A DNA stretch of 64,000 bases from Planctopirus ephydatiae (GCF_007752345.1 NZ_CP036299.1:4994001-5058000); one strand, 5' to 3'. Numbered from the stretch's first letter, positions 18,301 through 28,044 are shown. The notes: generated by a model not told the origin, from the sequence alone. A program made the numbers and translations.

Positions 18301-19062
18301 TCAGGGAACAGGCAGACTCAAGCGCGGGAGATGATCCGCCGGTTGTTCAAGAAAACCACTCAGATCAACCACCAGCGGCAGATGATCCGAGGCATCTCTC
18401 AACAGGCGGCTTCTGGCAATGTGGCAACTTTGGATGGCCACTCCCGAATTCACAAAAACTTTGTCCAGTGCTCCTAAAGGCAACCACGCCGGGAAAGATC
18501 GAAATCGGGAAGGCGGGCTGGAAATCTGTTTCCAGCCATGCACTGCAAACGGGCCGTTGGCCAGTGTGTTCCGCCAGTCGTTCGTATCACCAATCGCGAT
18601 GGCCGGCAATTGCCGGTGTTCGCGAAAATGCTGATGTTCAAACATCCGACGAACCTGCCAATGCCTCTCGGTTTCACGCAATCCCAGATGCCAGTGAATC
18701 AGATGCAGCCTGCCTAACGGAGTCTGGACAACGACCAGTTGCGCACCCCGCGGCTTGTAATGTCGCCGGGTGAGTGAAATGGCATGCACCGATGCCAGCG
18801 GATAACGCGAAGCAACGAGATTTCCGTAGCCACCTTCTTTGAGACGCACATTTAACTGATAGTGCGAATGCACCAGACCCAGTGCTTCACTGATGAGTCT
18901 GGCCTGATGATCGTAGCGTGATCTAGCCACATGATGGTCGACTTCCTGCAGGCAGATCACATCGGGCTGAAGTGTGCGCAGTGCTTCAATAATTCGTTCG
19001 AGGCGGTACCGTCGATCACGTCCACCAATCCCTTTGTGAATGTTGAAGCTGACGATCCGCAT
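18301..19062 (-). CDS. Endonuclease/exonuclease/phosphatase (EEP) family protein
   Basis: The 253-aa protein shows the EEP metal-dependent phosphoesterase motifs in order: SFNIHKG (residues 5-11, metal-binding Asn), QEVD (metal-binding Glu, about 39-42), a central HWHLG, GDTNDW (catalytic Asp and Asn, about 157-162), LDKVF (about 198-202) and SDHLPLVVD (C-terminal Asp-His). Members cleave DNA, RNA, phospholipids or inositol phosphates; this small cytoplasmic form cannot be assigned a substrate. It starts 3 bases after the nnrD stop, so the two genes are probably translated from one message. Confidence 0.85.
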   Translation of the reverse strand: MRIVSFNIHKGIGGRDRRYRLERIIEALRTLQPDVICLQEVDHHVARSRYDHQARLISEALGLVHSHYQLNVRLKEGGYGNLVASRYPLASVHAISLTRRHYKPRGAQLVVVQTPLGRLHLIHWHLGLRETERHWQVRRMFEHQHFREHRQLPAIAIGDTNDWRNTLANGPFAVHGWKQISSPPSRFRSFPAWLPLGALDKVFVNSGVAIQSCHIARSRLLRDASDHLPLVVDLSGFLEQPADHLPRLSLPVP

Positions 19063-19065
19063 TCG

Positions 19066-19947
19066 TCACGCCCCAATTTCCAGCCAGGCAGATCCCAGAT
19101 AATCGAGCAGGTCAGAAGCGATGAGTCCTGGCTGGGAATGTTTTTCAGCAGCAATATCTCCTGCTCGACCATGCAGCCAAACTGCCAGTTGTGCCGCTTC
19201 AAAAGGCGGGAGTTTCTGTGCCACCAGTGCGGTGAGCAGGCCCGTCAGGACATCGCCTGTTCCTCCGGTTGCCATACCACTGTTCCCAGTGGTGTTAATC
19301 GCCATGCGGTAGCCATCGGTCACCACAGTTTCTTTGCCCTTGAGAACAACTGTCAGACCATGCCTGCGGGCAAATTCGTTGGCGAATTTTTCGCGGGCTG
19401 CTTGTATGGTCGCGGTGGTTTCACCTGTCAGACGGGCAAACTCACCCGGATGTGGCGTCATAATTCGGGCCCCCGCGCCGGAGTCTCGTGTGAGATCGTC
19501 GCCACTGGCAGCGAGTACATTCAAACCATCGGCATCGATGATCATCGGGATGGGCAATGAGCGATACAGGGCTCTTACAATTTGCCGGGCAGGTTCGGCT
19601 GTCCCCAACCCCGGGCCTATGGCGACAGCCGTGGCGACATGTAACGCCCGATGAATCGCTTCCAGAGCTCCAAACCCAATAGCTCCATGTGTCTCCGGCA
19701 GCCCCAGTGTCAGATAACTGGGCTCGTAGGCAGCAATCGTGGGTTGAATCGAGATCGGCGTGGCAACTGTCACCAGCCCCGCACCACCTCGCAGAGCTGC
19801 TTTTCCAGCCAGGCAGGCGGCACCACTCATGCCTACCTGCCCCGCCACGATGAGCGCGTGTCCATAATCTCCCTTGTGTCCGTCATCACGGCGATGAGGC
19901 ACGATCGGAAGGTGAGTGATGCAGATGACAGCCTGTTCCTGTTCCAT
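19066..19947 (-). CDS. nnrD: ADP/ATP-dependent NAD(P)H-hydrate dehydratase
   Basis: NnrD (YjeF C-terminal, carbohydrate-kinase-like) repairs hydrated NAD(P)H, using ADP or ATP. Motifs: HKGDYGHALIVAGQ and GMSGAACLAGKAALRGGAG at the N-terminus, GPGLG, IDADGLN, TPHPGEFARL, VLKGKETVV, and the catalytic NSGMATGGTGDVLTG (the Asp of GTGD is the base). It is the stand-alone dehydratase; the YjeF N-terminal epimerase domain is absent. I use ATG 19947, because AGG is spaced 8 nt before it; ATG 19953 and a frame opening at 19998 are alternatives. It is followed after 3 bases by the EEP gene. Confidence 0.9.
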   Translation of the reverse strand: MEQEQAVICITHLPIVPHRRDDGHKGDYGHALIVAGQVGMSGAACLAGKAALRGGAGLVTVATPISIQPTIAAYEPSYLTLGLPETHGAIGFGALEAIHRALHVATAVAIGPGLGTAEPARQIVRALYRSLPIPMIIDADGLNVLAASGDDLTRDSGAGARIMTPHPGEFARLTGETTATIQAAREKFANEFARRHGLTVVLKGKETVVTDGYRMAINTTGNSGMATGGTGDVLTGLLTALVAQKLPPFEAAQLAVWLHGRAGDIAAEKHSQPGLIASDLLDYLGSAWLEIGA

Positions 19948-20071
19948 AATCATGACCTGCCTGCGGCGATTCAACCTGGATGACTGTGATTCGACCAATT
20001 CTATAGATTCGATCCTGTCGGCAGAATGATGAGCTTCGATCCGCGAAAAACATAGACAGTGTTTTGCCAGC

Positions 20072-20746
20072 TTATCGCGAACGCATCTGCCGCCGGTGGC
20101 TCAAATAATCCTGCCAGAGATCAAGGAGTGGCTTCCCGCCGGCTTCTTCAAAGAGGCTTTCTTTGTATGTCCCCTGTCGCATGTGAGCATTCAGCTTGGC
20201 AACAATTCCTGGAGCAGGGCCATTCTCCAGCCACAGGAAAAAGCCAGCCGTCATGTTGTAACCCTTGGTGAAGCCCTTAGGGTCGGCACTGGAAGGAAAC
20301 CAGCTCAGTGGTCGCCCTTCATAAACCGCGTAACGCAGGTAGTCGGCCACTCCTTCCGTGATCCAGCCCGGCCCTGAACGAGGTGGATAAGCCTGAATCA
20401 CATGCACCATCTCGTGGATCACCAGTCCGACATCCTCGGGATGATCCTTCACCCATTGCGAGGAAACTGTGATCTGATCCTTGATCGTGTGCGCGACTCC
20501 TTCTTTGCTGTTGCGGAACTTGAGGCCCATTTCACGAGCTGGCTGATAGTTTTCCGAGCCCAGCAGATTCACCATGCGTGGGTACCATTCCACAATCAGC
20601 TCTTGTGCCTCTTTTCCCCAGGTTTCCAGTTCCGGGACTTCGCTGGTGTCGAGATTGACTCTAATGAAAGGTTTCGGCTCATCGGCAGCTGGTGCAAAAG
20701 CCATCACACCCAGAACGCAGCCCGCAGCCAGCAGCAAATGTCTCAC
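20072..20746 (-). CDS. Secreted basic-secretory-protein-type putative metalloprotease
   Basis: The start is GTG 20746: GAGGAG sits 6 nt upstream and the protein then begins with a clean signal peptide (RHLLLAAGCVLGVMAFAPAADEP). The 224-aa product has the zinc motif HEMVHVIQAY (HExxH) about halfway along, followed by WITEGVADYLRYAVY, whose Glu/Asp are expected zinc ligands. This is the signature of the plant basic secretory protein (BSP) family, also found in bacteria and proposed to be peptidases. The open frame extends 81 codons upstream but that part has no protein-like features. It is divergent from cysK. Confidence 0.83.
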   Translation of the reverse strand: MRHLLLAAGCVLGVMAFAPAADEPKPFIRVNLDTSEVPELETWGKEAQELIVEWYPRMVNLLGSENYQPAREMGLKFRNSKEGVAHTIKDQITVSSQWVKDHPEDVGLVIHEMVHVIQAYPPRSGPGWITEGVADYLRYAVYEGRPLSWFPSSADPKGFTKGYNMTAGFFLWLENGPAPGIVAKLNAHMRQGTYKESLFEEAGGKPLLDLWQDYLSHRRQMRSR

Positions 20747-21067
20747 AAAAAACTCCTCAAGAATGATTTTGACAGCCGACTTCTCGCAATTCTGTCGAGT
20801 TATCAGGCCGAAACCAGAAGACTCTGTAAGGAGGGCTGCAAACTTTCTGCATTCCACCTGACGAACTTCCGGCACCACAAGCCCACTGAATTTCGACAAG
20901 TTTCCATAAGGAAGCGGGCTTTGCAGGTTTGCCCAGATGCGCCATAATCGATGTAAACTCTGGCAGGCGCAAGCACTGCACGTCAACATAGATTTCTGGC
21001 AGGCATCGTTCCTGACGGTTGTCAGCCTGTTTATTGAACACTCGTTTCTTTTGGAAGGATCCGGCGA
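20747..21067. other. Divergent promoter region of the BSP-type gene and cysK
   Basis: The 321 bases contain no credible gene. On the plus strand TTGCAG (20921-20926) and TAATCG (20945-20950), 18 nt apart, could be a weak sigma-70-type promoter for cysK; this is a guess. I saw no T-box or other recognisable riboswitch. Confidence 0.3.
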
Positions 21068-21997
21068 ATGCCCATTTTTAAGGACAACTCAGAATCGATC
21101 GGGCGGACGCCACTGGTGCAGATCAATCGCTTGACGGCCGGTCTTTCGAGCCGGGTGCTGGCCAAAATCGAAGGCCGCAACCCTGCCTACAGCGTCAAGT
21201 GCCGCATTGGCGCCGCGATGATCTGGGATGCCGAACAATCCGGGAAGCTCAAGCCCGGCATGCATGTTGTCGAACCCACCAGTGGGAATACCGGCATCGC
21301 TCTGGCATTTGTCTGTGCCGCCCGAGGCTATAAGCTCACCTTGACGATGCCTGAAACCATGTCGATTGAGCGACGGATGATGCTCAAAAGCTTCGGTGCC
21401 GATCTGGTCCTCACTCCAGGGGCTGACGGTATGAAAGGAGCCATTTCCAAAGCCGAAGAACTGGCGGCACAGCCTGGCTGGTTTATCCCTCAGCAGTTCA
21501 AGAACCCTGCCAATCCCGCCATTCATGTGAAAACCACTGGCCCCGAAATCTGGAATGATACTGAAGGACAGGTGGATGTTTTTGTGGCAGGGGTGGGGAC
21601 TGGCGGCACAATTACAGGTGTTGCCCGATTCCTGAAGCACGAAAAGAAACACCCGGTGCATGTGGTCGCTGTTGAACCCGCAGCCAGCCCTGTCCTCGCC
21701 GGTGGCCCGGCAGGCCGCCACAAAATTCAAGGCATTGGTGCCGGCTTTGTCCCCGACACTTTTGATCGTTCGGTCGTCGATGAGATTTTGAGTGTCACTG
21801 ATGATGAAGCCATCGAGACTGCCCGTAAGCTGGCAATGGAAGAAGGCATCAGTTGCGGAATCAGTTGCGGCGCTGCCATGGCTGGCGCTCTCAAAGTGGC
21901 AGCCCGCCCTGAATTCGCTGGCAAAACGATTGTGACCGTCCTGCCAGATGCCGGCGAACGCTATCTTTCGACAGCGCTGTTTGAGAACCTGCGATAG
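21068..21997 (+). CDS. cysK: Cysteine synthase (O-acetylserine sulfhydrylase)
   Basis: CysK is a PLP enzyme that makes L-cysteine from O-acetylserine and sulfide. Clear motifs: [12 protein letters not shown] (residues 11-22), the PLP lysine in [11 protein letters not shown] (Lys near 44), the substrate loop [12 protein letters not shown] (about 69-80), the phosphate-binding [14 protein letters not shown] (about 176-189) and GISCGAAM near 269. The length of 309 aa is standard. The start ATG 21068 follows GGAAGGA. The downstream serine hydrolase gene starts 34 bases after the stop, so they may be co-transcribed. Confidence 0.95.
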   Translation: MPIFKDNSESIGRTPLVQINRLTAGLSSRVLAKIEGRNPAYSVKCRIGAAMIWDAEQSGKLKPGMHVVEPTSGNTGIALAFVCAARGYKLTLTMPETMSIERRMMLKSFGADLVLTPGADGMKGAISKAEELAAQPGWFIPQQFKNPANPAIHVKTTGPEIWNDTEGQVDVFVAGVGTGGTITGVARFLKHEKKHPVHVVAVEPAASPVLAGGPAGRHKIQGIGAGFVPDTFDRSVVDEILSVTDDEAIETARKLAMEEGISCGISCGAAMAGALKVAARPEFAGKTIVTVLPDAGERYLSTALFENLR

Positions 21998-22031
21998 CTC
22001 AGAACACTTTTCATCTGGCAGGAATGTGGTT

Positions 22032-23336
22032 GTGAAAAAGTCACTGACGTTGCTGATTACCATCCTCTGGTCGTCAGCAGCCGATTTGACTTGGGGCCAG
22101 TCCGTACCAACTGGGAATGGCTCTCCCATTTCGCCCTCACCAACAGTTACGGCCGCAGTCACCGCCAGAGCGGCAGAAACCTGGGAGGTTGTCTCTCCCG
22201 ATTTTCTCCCGCTCAGTCAGAAAATTTCAGCCAGCCTCAATCAAGCGATCGAACGGGGAGAGATCCCTGGTGCCGTCGTGAAAGCGGGCACGCTTGATGA
22301 AACTTTGCTGCAAGGTGCTGTCGGCGATCGAATCCTTTCGCCTGAGAAAATCCCCCTGCGCCCCGGCGATGTATTCGACCTGGCGTCGTTAACCAAACCA
22401 CTGGCCACCAGCCTGGCCGTCATGAAGCTGGTCGATCAGAAGAAGCTAGACCTCAGCGAGCCCGTGGCGAAATACTGGCCCGAGTTCAAAGAGAATGGCA
22501 AAGAAGCCATCACTTCCATTGATCTGCTGACCCATCGTTCCGGGCTGATTGCCGATAACGCACTGGCCGATTACGCCCAGGATCCAGAGATATCCTGGCA
22601 GAAGATGGCCCGCTTGCCTTTACGCCAGCCTGCAGGAACTCGTTTCGTCTACTCCGATGTCGGCTTGATGGTGATGGGCCGGGTGGTCGAAAAGATCAGC
22701 GGCAAATCGCTCGCCGAGTTTTGTGCACAGGAACTCTATCAGCCTCTCGCTCTGCAACGAACTGGGTATCTTCCACCCTCCGCGTGGGCCGATCAACTCG
22801 TCCCAACCGAAGGGCCCGTCGGCACCGTACATGATCCCCGCGCAGCCTGGCTGGGTGGTGTCGCCGGTCACGCGGGCCTGTTTTCCGATGCTCACGGCAT
22901 CGCCGTACTATCGCGAGCCATTCTGGTTTCGCTTCAAAATAAAGACTCTTTAGCGGCCAACATGCCCCGACTCTTCACTCCGGCGACTGCTCGGTTCATG
23001 GTCGCCCCTATTGAAGTTCCCGCTGTCAATTCCAGCGGGCCCACGACTGTTCACAGAGGTTTAGGTTGGGATATGCGATCGACCTACTCATCAAACAGAC
23101 CCACGAAAATGTCAGACAGCGCCTTTGGTCATGGCGGATTTACCGGCACATCGCTCTGGATTGACCCGCAGCGAAAATTGTTCGTCTGCATTCTTTCCAG
23201 CAGGCTCTATCCCGATGGCAAGGGCGTCATCAATCCCCTCGCCCGCGAAATCGGCGATCGGATTGTCGAACAGTTCGATGCGCGAACAACGAGGCCCACG
23301 CCAGAAATTCTTCAGCCACCATCCGCGAATCGTTGA
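22032..23336 (+). CDS. Exported serine hydrolase (beta-lactamase/class C-like)
   Basis: The 434-aa protein has a signal peptide (KKSLTLLITILWSSAADLTWGQS). The penicillin-binding fold motifs are present: SxxK in DLASLTKPLA, a Tyr motif YSDVGLMVMG (YxD in place of YxN) and GHGGFTGTS as the KTG equivalent. LLTHRSGL and GGVAGHAGLFSD are typical of the beta-lactamase/D-aminopeptidase/esterase family. The substrate (peptidoglycan peptide, ester or other) cannot be read from sequence. I choose GTG 22032, spaced 8 nt from AGGA; GTG 22026 is possible, and the open frame reaches back into cysK. Confidence 0.85.
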   Translation: MKKSLTLLITILWSSAADLTWGQSVPTGNGSPISPSPTVTAAVTARAAETWEVVSPDFLPLSQKISASLNQAIERGEIPGAVVKAGTLDETLLQGAVGDRILSPEKIPLRPGDVFDLASLTKPLATSLAVMKLVDQKKLDLSEPVAKYWPEFKENGKEAITSIDLLTHRSGLIADNALADYAQDPEISWQKMARLPLRQPAGTRFVYSDVGLMVMGRVVEKISGKSLAEFCAQELYQPLALQRTGYLPPSAWADQLVPTEGPVGTVHDPRAAWLGGVAGHAGLFSDAHGIAVLSRAILVSLQNKDSLAANMPRLFTPATARFMVAPIEVPAVNSSGPTTVHRGLGWDMRSTYSSNRPTKMSDSAFGHGGFTGTSLWIDPQRKLFVCILSSRLYPDGKGVINPLAREIGDRIVEQFDARTTRPTPEILQPPSANR

Positions 23337-23406
23337 AGCTGCCCCCATGGTTGATGAAGCAGTTTCCGCACTGGCAAACGCTCGAATTTACCGAAGAAGA
23401 CCTGAA

Positions 23407-23598
23407 ATGAATCTGTCGAACGGAAAACTGTGGTTGATGATCATTCTCGCCATGGTTCCATTGGGCTTGGCGACTGCAGCCACCATTGCGACCGGCATGA
23501 CCACTTCCGAGCGAGTGGCCATCAGTGCCTGGGTTTCGGTAGCCGTGGTCGGAACGGCTTCTGTGATTGCCTCCGCCACAATTGCTCGTCATCAATAA
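23407..23598 (+). CDS. Small two-helix membrane protein
   Basis: The 63-aa product has two hydrophobic helices, WLMIILAMVPLGLATAATIATGM and VAISAWVSVAVVGTASVIASATI, with a short linker (TTSER). I recognise no family. It lies 70 bases after the serine hydrolase stop on the same strand. The start at ATG 23407 follows GAAGAAGACCTGAA; an in-frame ATG at 23347 would add 20 residues. The compositional pattern supports a real gene, but this is a judgement. Confidence 0.5.
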   Translation: MNLSNGKLWLMIILAMVPLGLATAATIATGMTTSERVAISAWVSVAVVGTASVIASATIARHQ

Positions 23599-23754
23599 TC
23601 GATGCTGAGAACAGATTGGCTTGGGGGCCAAAGAACCTCGCGGCTCATCGCACTGAATCCTTTGAGAATGAGAGCTGCATCGCCTTCAGGCTCTGGTTAT
23701 GATCTCGGCAAGAGTTTGGAGTTCGTTGTCGAGTCAGGAAAATTGAGGAAGAGC

Positions 23755-24183
23755 ATGGCTCGTAAGACACGCATGACGCGCGAGAAGCTGCCGCCGGGGG
23801 AGCACCTTTGCAGTTACTGCACTGCCAAGTGCTGCCGCTACTTTGCCCTCCCGATTGATACTCCCACCAGCTGGGATGATTTCGACAACATGCGCTGGTA
23901 CATCATGCATGGTCGCACATCGATCTTTATCGATGGAGGCACCTGGTATCTGCTCGTTTACGGCGACTGCAAGAATCTGCTCCCCGACAATCGCTGCGGC
24001 GTCTACGACACCCGTCCCGCCATCTGCCGCAGTTACTCCACAGACAACTGCGAGTACGAAGTCGGCGGCTGTTACGACAAGTTCTTCGAAGCTCCGGAAC
24101 AACTCTGGGAATACGCCGAAGCCATCCTGCCACCACGAAAAGTCAAACGCGAAAAAGCCACAGCTCTTCCTGTACTCAATTAA
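23755..24183 (+). CDS. YkgJ family cysteine cluster protein
   Basis: The 142-aa protein has the YkgJ (UPF0153) cysteine pattern: CSYCTAKCCRYF near residues 21-32, then GDCKNLLPDNRCGVYDTRPAICRSY and a further CEYEVGGCYDKF. The family binds zinc or an iron-sulfur cluster; its role is unclear. The start is ATG 23755, preceded by an excellent GAGGAAGAG; the open frame extends further upstream but without protein character. It is followed by a CATGCTTGC hairpin between convergent genes. Confidence 0.88.
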   Translation: MARKTRMTREKLPPGEHLCSYCTAKCCRYFALPIDTPTSWDDFDNMRWYIMHGRTSIFIDGGTWYLLVYGDCKNLLPDNRCGVYDTRPAICRSYSTDNCEYEVGGCYDKFFEAPEQLWEYAEAILPPRKVKREKATALPVLN

Positions 24184-24241
24184 TCTCAAGCGTTTTTCCG
24201 AACTGCGTTTCTCCGTTTGAAATTCTGATTTCTAACAGCTG

Positions 24242-24272
24242 TGTGCCATGCTTGCAGCTCTGGGCAAGCATG
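24242..24272. repeat. CATGCTTGC hairpin, copy A (between convergent genes)
   Basis: CATGCTTGC (24247-24255), loop of 8, GCAAGCATG (24264-24272): a perfect 9-bp stem preceded by TGTGC. It is identical to copy E (50926-50956) over the whole element and a few bases of flank. It lies between the YkgJ gene (stop 24183) and the sugar isomerase gene (stop 24407), where it could serve as a bidirectional terminator. Confidence 0.85.
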
Positions 24273-24406
24273 TTTTCACAACCAAGCTCGCACCCTTGCT
24301 TTCTGGGATACCTATCACCTGCATCCAGCCAAACAACAGCGGCGTATGCGGCTCTGGTCATGACACCAAAGCCTCATACGCCGCATGGCTTTTAATCAAT
24401 CAGGTT

Positions 24407-25402
24407 TCAGTCGCTGAAGGCTGCATCAAAGGCCCGGCCGCTAGGCTTGAAATCGACGTTCTTCACATACTGGCAGGCTTCGCGAGCACCATGTTCGCGA
24501 TCCATGCCGCTGTCTTCCCATTCAATCGAAAGCGGGCCTTCGTACTTGATGTGATTCAGAGCACGAATGATGTCTTCAAACTGGACACCACCACGGCCCA
24601 CACTGCGGAAATCCCAGCCCCGGCGGGAATCACCAAACGAAAGGTGGCTGGAAAGAATGCCACTCTTGCCATTGAGTGTGACTTTGGCATCCTTCATGTG
24701 TGCATGATAGATGCGATCCGGGAAGGAGCGGATGAATTCGACAGGGTCCACGCCTTGCCAGATCAGGTGGCTGGGGTCGAAATTGAAGCCGAATTCTTCC
24801 CTGCGGTCGAGCACCTGCAAAGATCGCTCAGCGGTATAGATATCGAAAGCAATCTCTGTGGGGTGAACTTCCAGTGCGAACTTGACGCCGCATTCCTGGA
24901 AGACATCGAGAATCGGGTTCCAGCGGTCGGCCAGAAGCTGGAATCCATCATCGATCATCGATTTGGGTGTGGGAGGAAAATCGTAAGTCAGGTGCCAGAT
25001 GCTGGAACCGGTAAAGCCGTTCACGACACTGACACCCAGCTTGCGGGCAGCGCGAGCCGTGTTTTTCATTTCTTCCGCGGCACGGTGATTGACCCCTTCC
25101 GGTTGCCCATCGCCCCAGACATAAGCGGGAAGAATCGATTTGTGCCGCAGGTCAATCTTGTCGAGGACAGCCTGACCCACGAGATGGTTCGAGATCGCGA
25201 ACACCTGCAGGTCGTACTTTTCGAGCAGGTCGCGCTTCCGCTGGCAGTAGCCATCATCAGAAAGGGCCTTATCCACTTCAAAGTGGTCACCCCAGCAGGC
25301 CAGTTCGAGACCATCAAAACCAAAGTCCCGAGCTTTCTTGCAAAGATCTTCCAGCTTGAGGTCGGCCCACTGGCCGGTAAAGAGCGTGACAGGACGAGAC
25401 AT
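24407..25402 (-). CDS. Sugar phosphate isomerase/epimerase (AP endonuclease family 2 TIM barrel)
   Basis: The 331-aa protein is a xylose isomerase-like TIM barrel. Expected metal ligands are visible: Glu in [12 protein letters not shown], Asp/His in [12 protein letters not shown], His in [10 protein letters not shown] and Glu in [15 protein letters not shown]. An N-terminal [13 protein letters not shown] is typical. Such proteins isomerise or epimerise sugars or inositols; the exact substrate is open. Start ATG 25402 follows GAGGTCACGTC. It is a single gene, divergent from the GNAT gene. Confidence 0.87.
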   Translation of the reverse strand: MSRPVTLFTGQWADLKLEDLCKKARDFGFDGLELACWGDHFEVDKALSDDGYCQRKRDLLEKYDLQVFAISNHLVGQAVLDKIDLRHKSILPAYVWGDGQPEGVNHRAAEEMKNTARAARKLGVSVVNGFTGSSIWHLTYDFPPTPKSMIDDGFQLLADRWNPILDVFQECGVKFALEVHPTEIAFDIYTAERSLQVLDRREEFGFNFDPSHLIWQGVDPVEFIRSFPDRIYHAHMKDAKVTLNGKSGILSSHLSFGDSRRGWDFRSVGRGGVQFEDIIRALNHIKYEGPLSIEWEDSGMDREHGAREACQYVKNVDFKPSGRAFDAAFSD

Positions 25403-25668
25403 GACGTGACCTCGGCGCGAGAGAACAATGACGGAATTTCAGACCCTCGCCTGAACGAGAACCGAGGTCAAAACCCGGTTCCGGCACAGATCAAGAGTCG
25501 CACATAAGAATGGTATGGCCGTTTTCTGGACGTTTGTAAAGTCACGCGACAGTGACAAGCCTATGAGCGATGCCTTTCCCAATTCCCTGATTCGATATGA
25601 TAGGGAAGATCTGGCTTCCCCGATTCAGTTTCTGAGACACTCTTCACGAAATTTTAAGGTCCTTCGTC

Positions 25669-26547
25669 ATGCCTTCAGCCATCATTCGTCCTCTGAACTT
25701 CCCCGAAGTGGAACAGCTCGTCAACTGGGCGGCTCTGGAGGGATGGAACCCGGGTGTGCATGATGCAGCGAACTTCTGGGCCGCTGATCCTGAAGGGTTT
25801 CTAGGCCTTGAAGTCGATGGCGAACTGGCGGGAGGCGGGAGTGTTGTCCGCCACAATGCTCATTTTGGATTCATGGGCCTCTTCATCCTCCGGCCTGAGT
25901 TTCGCGGCCAGGGCTTGGGTGAGAAGCTCTGGTATGCCCGCCGGAATCATCTGCTGGCCAGGCTCACACCGTTACCAGAAAACTCTTCCGGAACGATCGG
26001 CCTAGATGCCGTCACGAACATGATTCCCTTCTATGCCAAAGGCGGGTTTGTGCCCCAATATCGACATTGCCGGTACGAAGCCCTGGCCGATTCGCTGCCA
26101 GCAATTGCGAATTTTCCCGAGATTGTCGAATTGAGTTCCATTCCCAGAGAACGAATCGAAATCATGGACGCGCGCTGTTTTCCCGGTGCCCGCCCGAATT
26201 TCCTGAATCGCTGGCTGACACAGCCGGGTGCTGTTTCACTCGCCTGGCAGGAAGGAAACCAGCTCCGGGGCTATAGTCTGCTAAGGCGTTGCCGAGTGGG
26301 TTGGAAGCTGGCTCCTTTGTATGCCGAAACTCCCGAAATTGCCCGGGCGCTGTTGCTCACCAGCTTTCAGCATACCGAAGGACAATCGCTGGTCATGGAT
26401 GTTCCCGAGAACGACCAGGCTGCGATTGCACTCTGTCAAAGTCTGGGGATGACTCAGATCTTTGAATGTACACGTATGTATTTCGGCCCCATTCCAACGC
26501 TCGCGCATGAGCAGATCTTCGGGATTACGTCTCTGGAACTGGGTTAA
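25669..26547 (+). CDS. GNAT family N-acetyltransferase (YitH-like, two domains)
   Basis: The 292-aa protein starts with a complete GNAT fold: the acetyl-CoA loop is in LFILRPEFRGQGLGEKLW (about residues 71-88; R/QxxGxG/A type) and the C-terminal part of the fold reads NMIPFYAKGGF. The remaining ~150 residues (SLAWQEGNQLRGYSLLRR, VMDVPENDQAAIALCQSLGM) form a second GNAT-like domain as in YitH/HolE-like proteins. The acceptor is unknown. The start is ATG 25669 with AAGGTCC upstream. Confidence 0.83.
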   Translation: MPSAIIRPLNFPEVEQLVNWAALEGWNPGVHDAANFWAADPEGFLGLEVDGELAGGGSVVRHNAHFGFMGLFILRPEFRGQGLGEKLWYARRNHLLARLTPLPENSSGTIGLDAVTNMIPFYAKGGFVPQYRHCRYEALADSLPAIANFPEIVELSSIPRERIEIMDARCFPGARPNFLNRWLTQPGAVSLAWQEGNQLRGYSLLRRCRVGWKLAPLYAETPEIARALLLTSFQHTEGQSLVMDVPENDQAAIALCQSLGMTQIFECTRMYFGPIPTLAHEQIFGITSLELG

Positions 26548-26583
26548 CGACAAGCCACGCAAATCACGTGAGGCTACTCACTG

Positions 26584-26615
26584 CGTGCCATGCTTTGCGG
26601 CTCGGAGCAGGCATG
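26584..26615. repeat. CATGCTTGC-type hairpin, copy B (between convergent genes)
   Basis: CGTGCCATGCTTTGC, then GCTCGGA, then GCAGGCATG: an imperfect version of the same element with one inserted T and one changed base, still able to pair. It lies between the GNAT gene (stop 26547) and the PmoA-like gene (stop 26659). Confidence 0.75.
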
Positions 26616-26658
26616 CCTCACAGACTCTCAACCCGCCATTGATTTCCCAGTATGGAAA

Positions 26659-28044
26659 TTACTCAATCACCCGGCTGGCCACAGGCTGTGCATAATCTTC
26701 CCAGAGTTGGTCAATGAGAGAGGCCTCGGGCTTGCCGGTATGCGTGAAGAATCGAAAGCGGGTGATATAAGGCTTGCCCGGTTCGATCTCAAAAGGGCCC
26801 AAAGGTGCGGGTGTGACCGAAAGGTACGGCATGCTGGGATGCAGCCTGACAGGTTGCGGGAAGCGAAAGTTCGAGGGATGGTCGAGAACCGCAATCCCGC
26901 CCCAGGGAGCAAGTGATATCGCTGGATCTTGGGTGGTGCCCGTCGCTGGAGTCGCCTCAGGCATTGGCTTGACCTCAGGCACTGGCTTGGCCTGAAGTAT
27001 GGGGCCGGAAAGATCGCACCAGTGAGGCCGCGTATGGTTCCCATTGGCTCGTGTTTTGCCTTCGCTGGTCAGGAACTCGCCACCATCGGCTTTGTTCCAC
27101 TCGTCGCGTCCACGCAGGCATAAGCCACCGTAATCATGCTTCAAGAGTTTGAGAGGAGACTCCGTCGCACAGGTCAGGGTCGATTGCCAGTCGAAGAGAA
27201 ATCCATCCGTTCGATGGAACACCTTAACTTCCCAAAGCTCCTGCAGCGCGACTCGAGGGCCATCTTCCGGAGTTTCATCGACATGTTCGAGTCGGGCTTT
27301 GAAGCTGATAAAGACCGGGCCCACCTGGATATCTTCCAGACGAACATTCCGGACAAGCCCCTGCTCTTTATGACTGTTCCAGAAATCAACCTTGCGGCCT
27401 TCGAACTCGGCATTCACCCAGGCGAACATGAGGGCGTGCTGATGCATATGGTCAGCGGGCATCGCCTCCGTGACTGCGCGTCCAGCCGGGTCAAAGATTG
27501 GGTGAATAAACCCGCTGCGGGCATAGAACGGCTTGGCAGGATCAGCCGAGGGCATGACCGCCTGCTGATACTTGAGGACTGGCAAGCCTTCGACCGAAAT
27601 CGCCAAAGCCTGCCCATCAACCGCGGCTGTCATGTCTGGAGCGGGAGCAGTGGTGCCGTTCCCGGCTTTTGAATTGTCGGAATTAACCGCCGAGAGCCGA
27701 TATCTCCGCGACTCACCCGCCGGCAGATGCTCAAGCATCCACCAAACCTTCAGCGGCGAACCAGCTTCGATCTGGCAAGGAATAGACTTACCGATGGCAG
27801 CATCACCACTCCCGGTGACCTCCCTTAATGAAAGCTCTTTCGCCTTTTGCAGTGCCGCAGGTACTTCAACACATAGTGGCATCGCTGCCCGCTCGACTGG
27901 GCCCGAAGAAATTTCCACGACCAGACAAGCCTGGTCAGTGGCCTGGGCCACGGTGTTAAGAGTAAGACACTGCAATAACATCAAGATCTTGCAGATGAGA
28001 ATGAGCGATTGACTAAAGGTAAGTTCTCGAGTGATTTGCGTCAT
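26659..28044 (-). CDS. Exported PmoA-like (DUF6807) protein
   Basis: The 461-aa product has a signal peptide (SQSLILICKILMLLQCLTLNTVAQA). Its second half matches the PmoA/DUF6807 family: HPIFDPAGRAVTEAMPADHMHQHALMFAW, VDFWNSH, LKHDYGGLCLRG and PHWCDLSGP. Despite the name, no methane oxidation activity should be inferred; the family is frequent in Planctomycetes and of unknown function. A short Pro/Glu-rich insert (PVPEVKPMPE) comes from an 18-bp tandem repeat. I take ATG 28044, preceded by GAAGAAG; the open frame starts 14 codons earlier. Confidence 0.8.
   Translation of the reverse strand: MTQITRELTFSQSLILICKILMLLQCLTLNTVAQATDQACLVVEISSGPVERAAMPLCVEVPAALQKAKELSLREVTGSGDAAIGKSIPCQIEAGSPLKVWWMLEHLPAGESRRYRLSAVNSDNSKAGNGTTAPAPDMTAAVDGQALAISVEGLPVLKYQQAVMPSADPAKPFYARSGFIHPIFDPAGRAVTEAMPADHMHQHALMFAWVNAEFEGRKVDFWNSHKEQGLVRNVRLEDIQVGPVFISFKARLEHVDETPEDGPRVALQELWEVKVFHRTDGFLFDWQSTLTCATESPLKLLKHDYGGLCLRGRDEWNKADGGEFLTSEGKTRANGNHTRPHWCDLSGPILQAKPVPEVKPMPEATPATGTTQDPAISLAPWGGIAVLDHPSNFRFPQPVRLHPSMPYLSVTPAPLGPFEIEPGKPYITRFRFFTHTGKPEASLIDQLWEDYAQPVASRVIE
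26955..26997 (-). repeat. 18-bp tandem repeat inside the PmoA-like gene
   Basis: Two 18-bp units, CCTCAGGCATTGGCTTGA and CCTCAGGCACTGGCTTGG, start at 26955 and 26973, with a third partial CCTGAAG at 26991. They differ at two positions and encode the KP(V/M)PE-type insert. The reading frame is kept because the unit is a multiple of three. Confidence 0.75.

Noticed and set aside
23125-23406. Upstream extension of the small membrane protein frame
   Set aside because: It overlaps the serine hydrolase 3' end in another frame and has no hydrophobic pattern; the ATG at 23407 starts the helical part.
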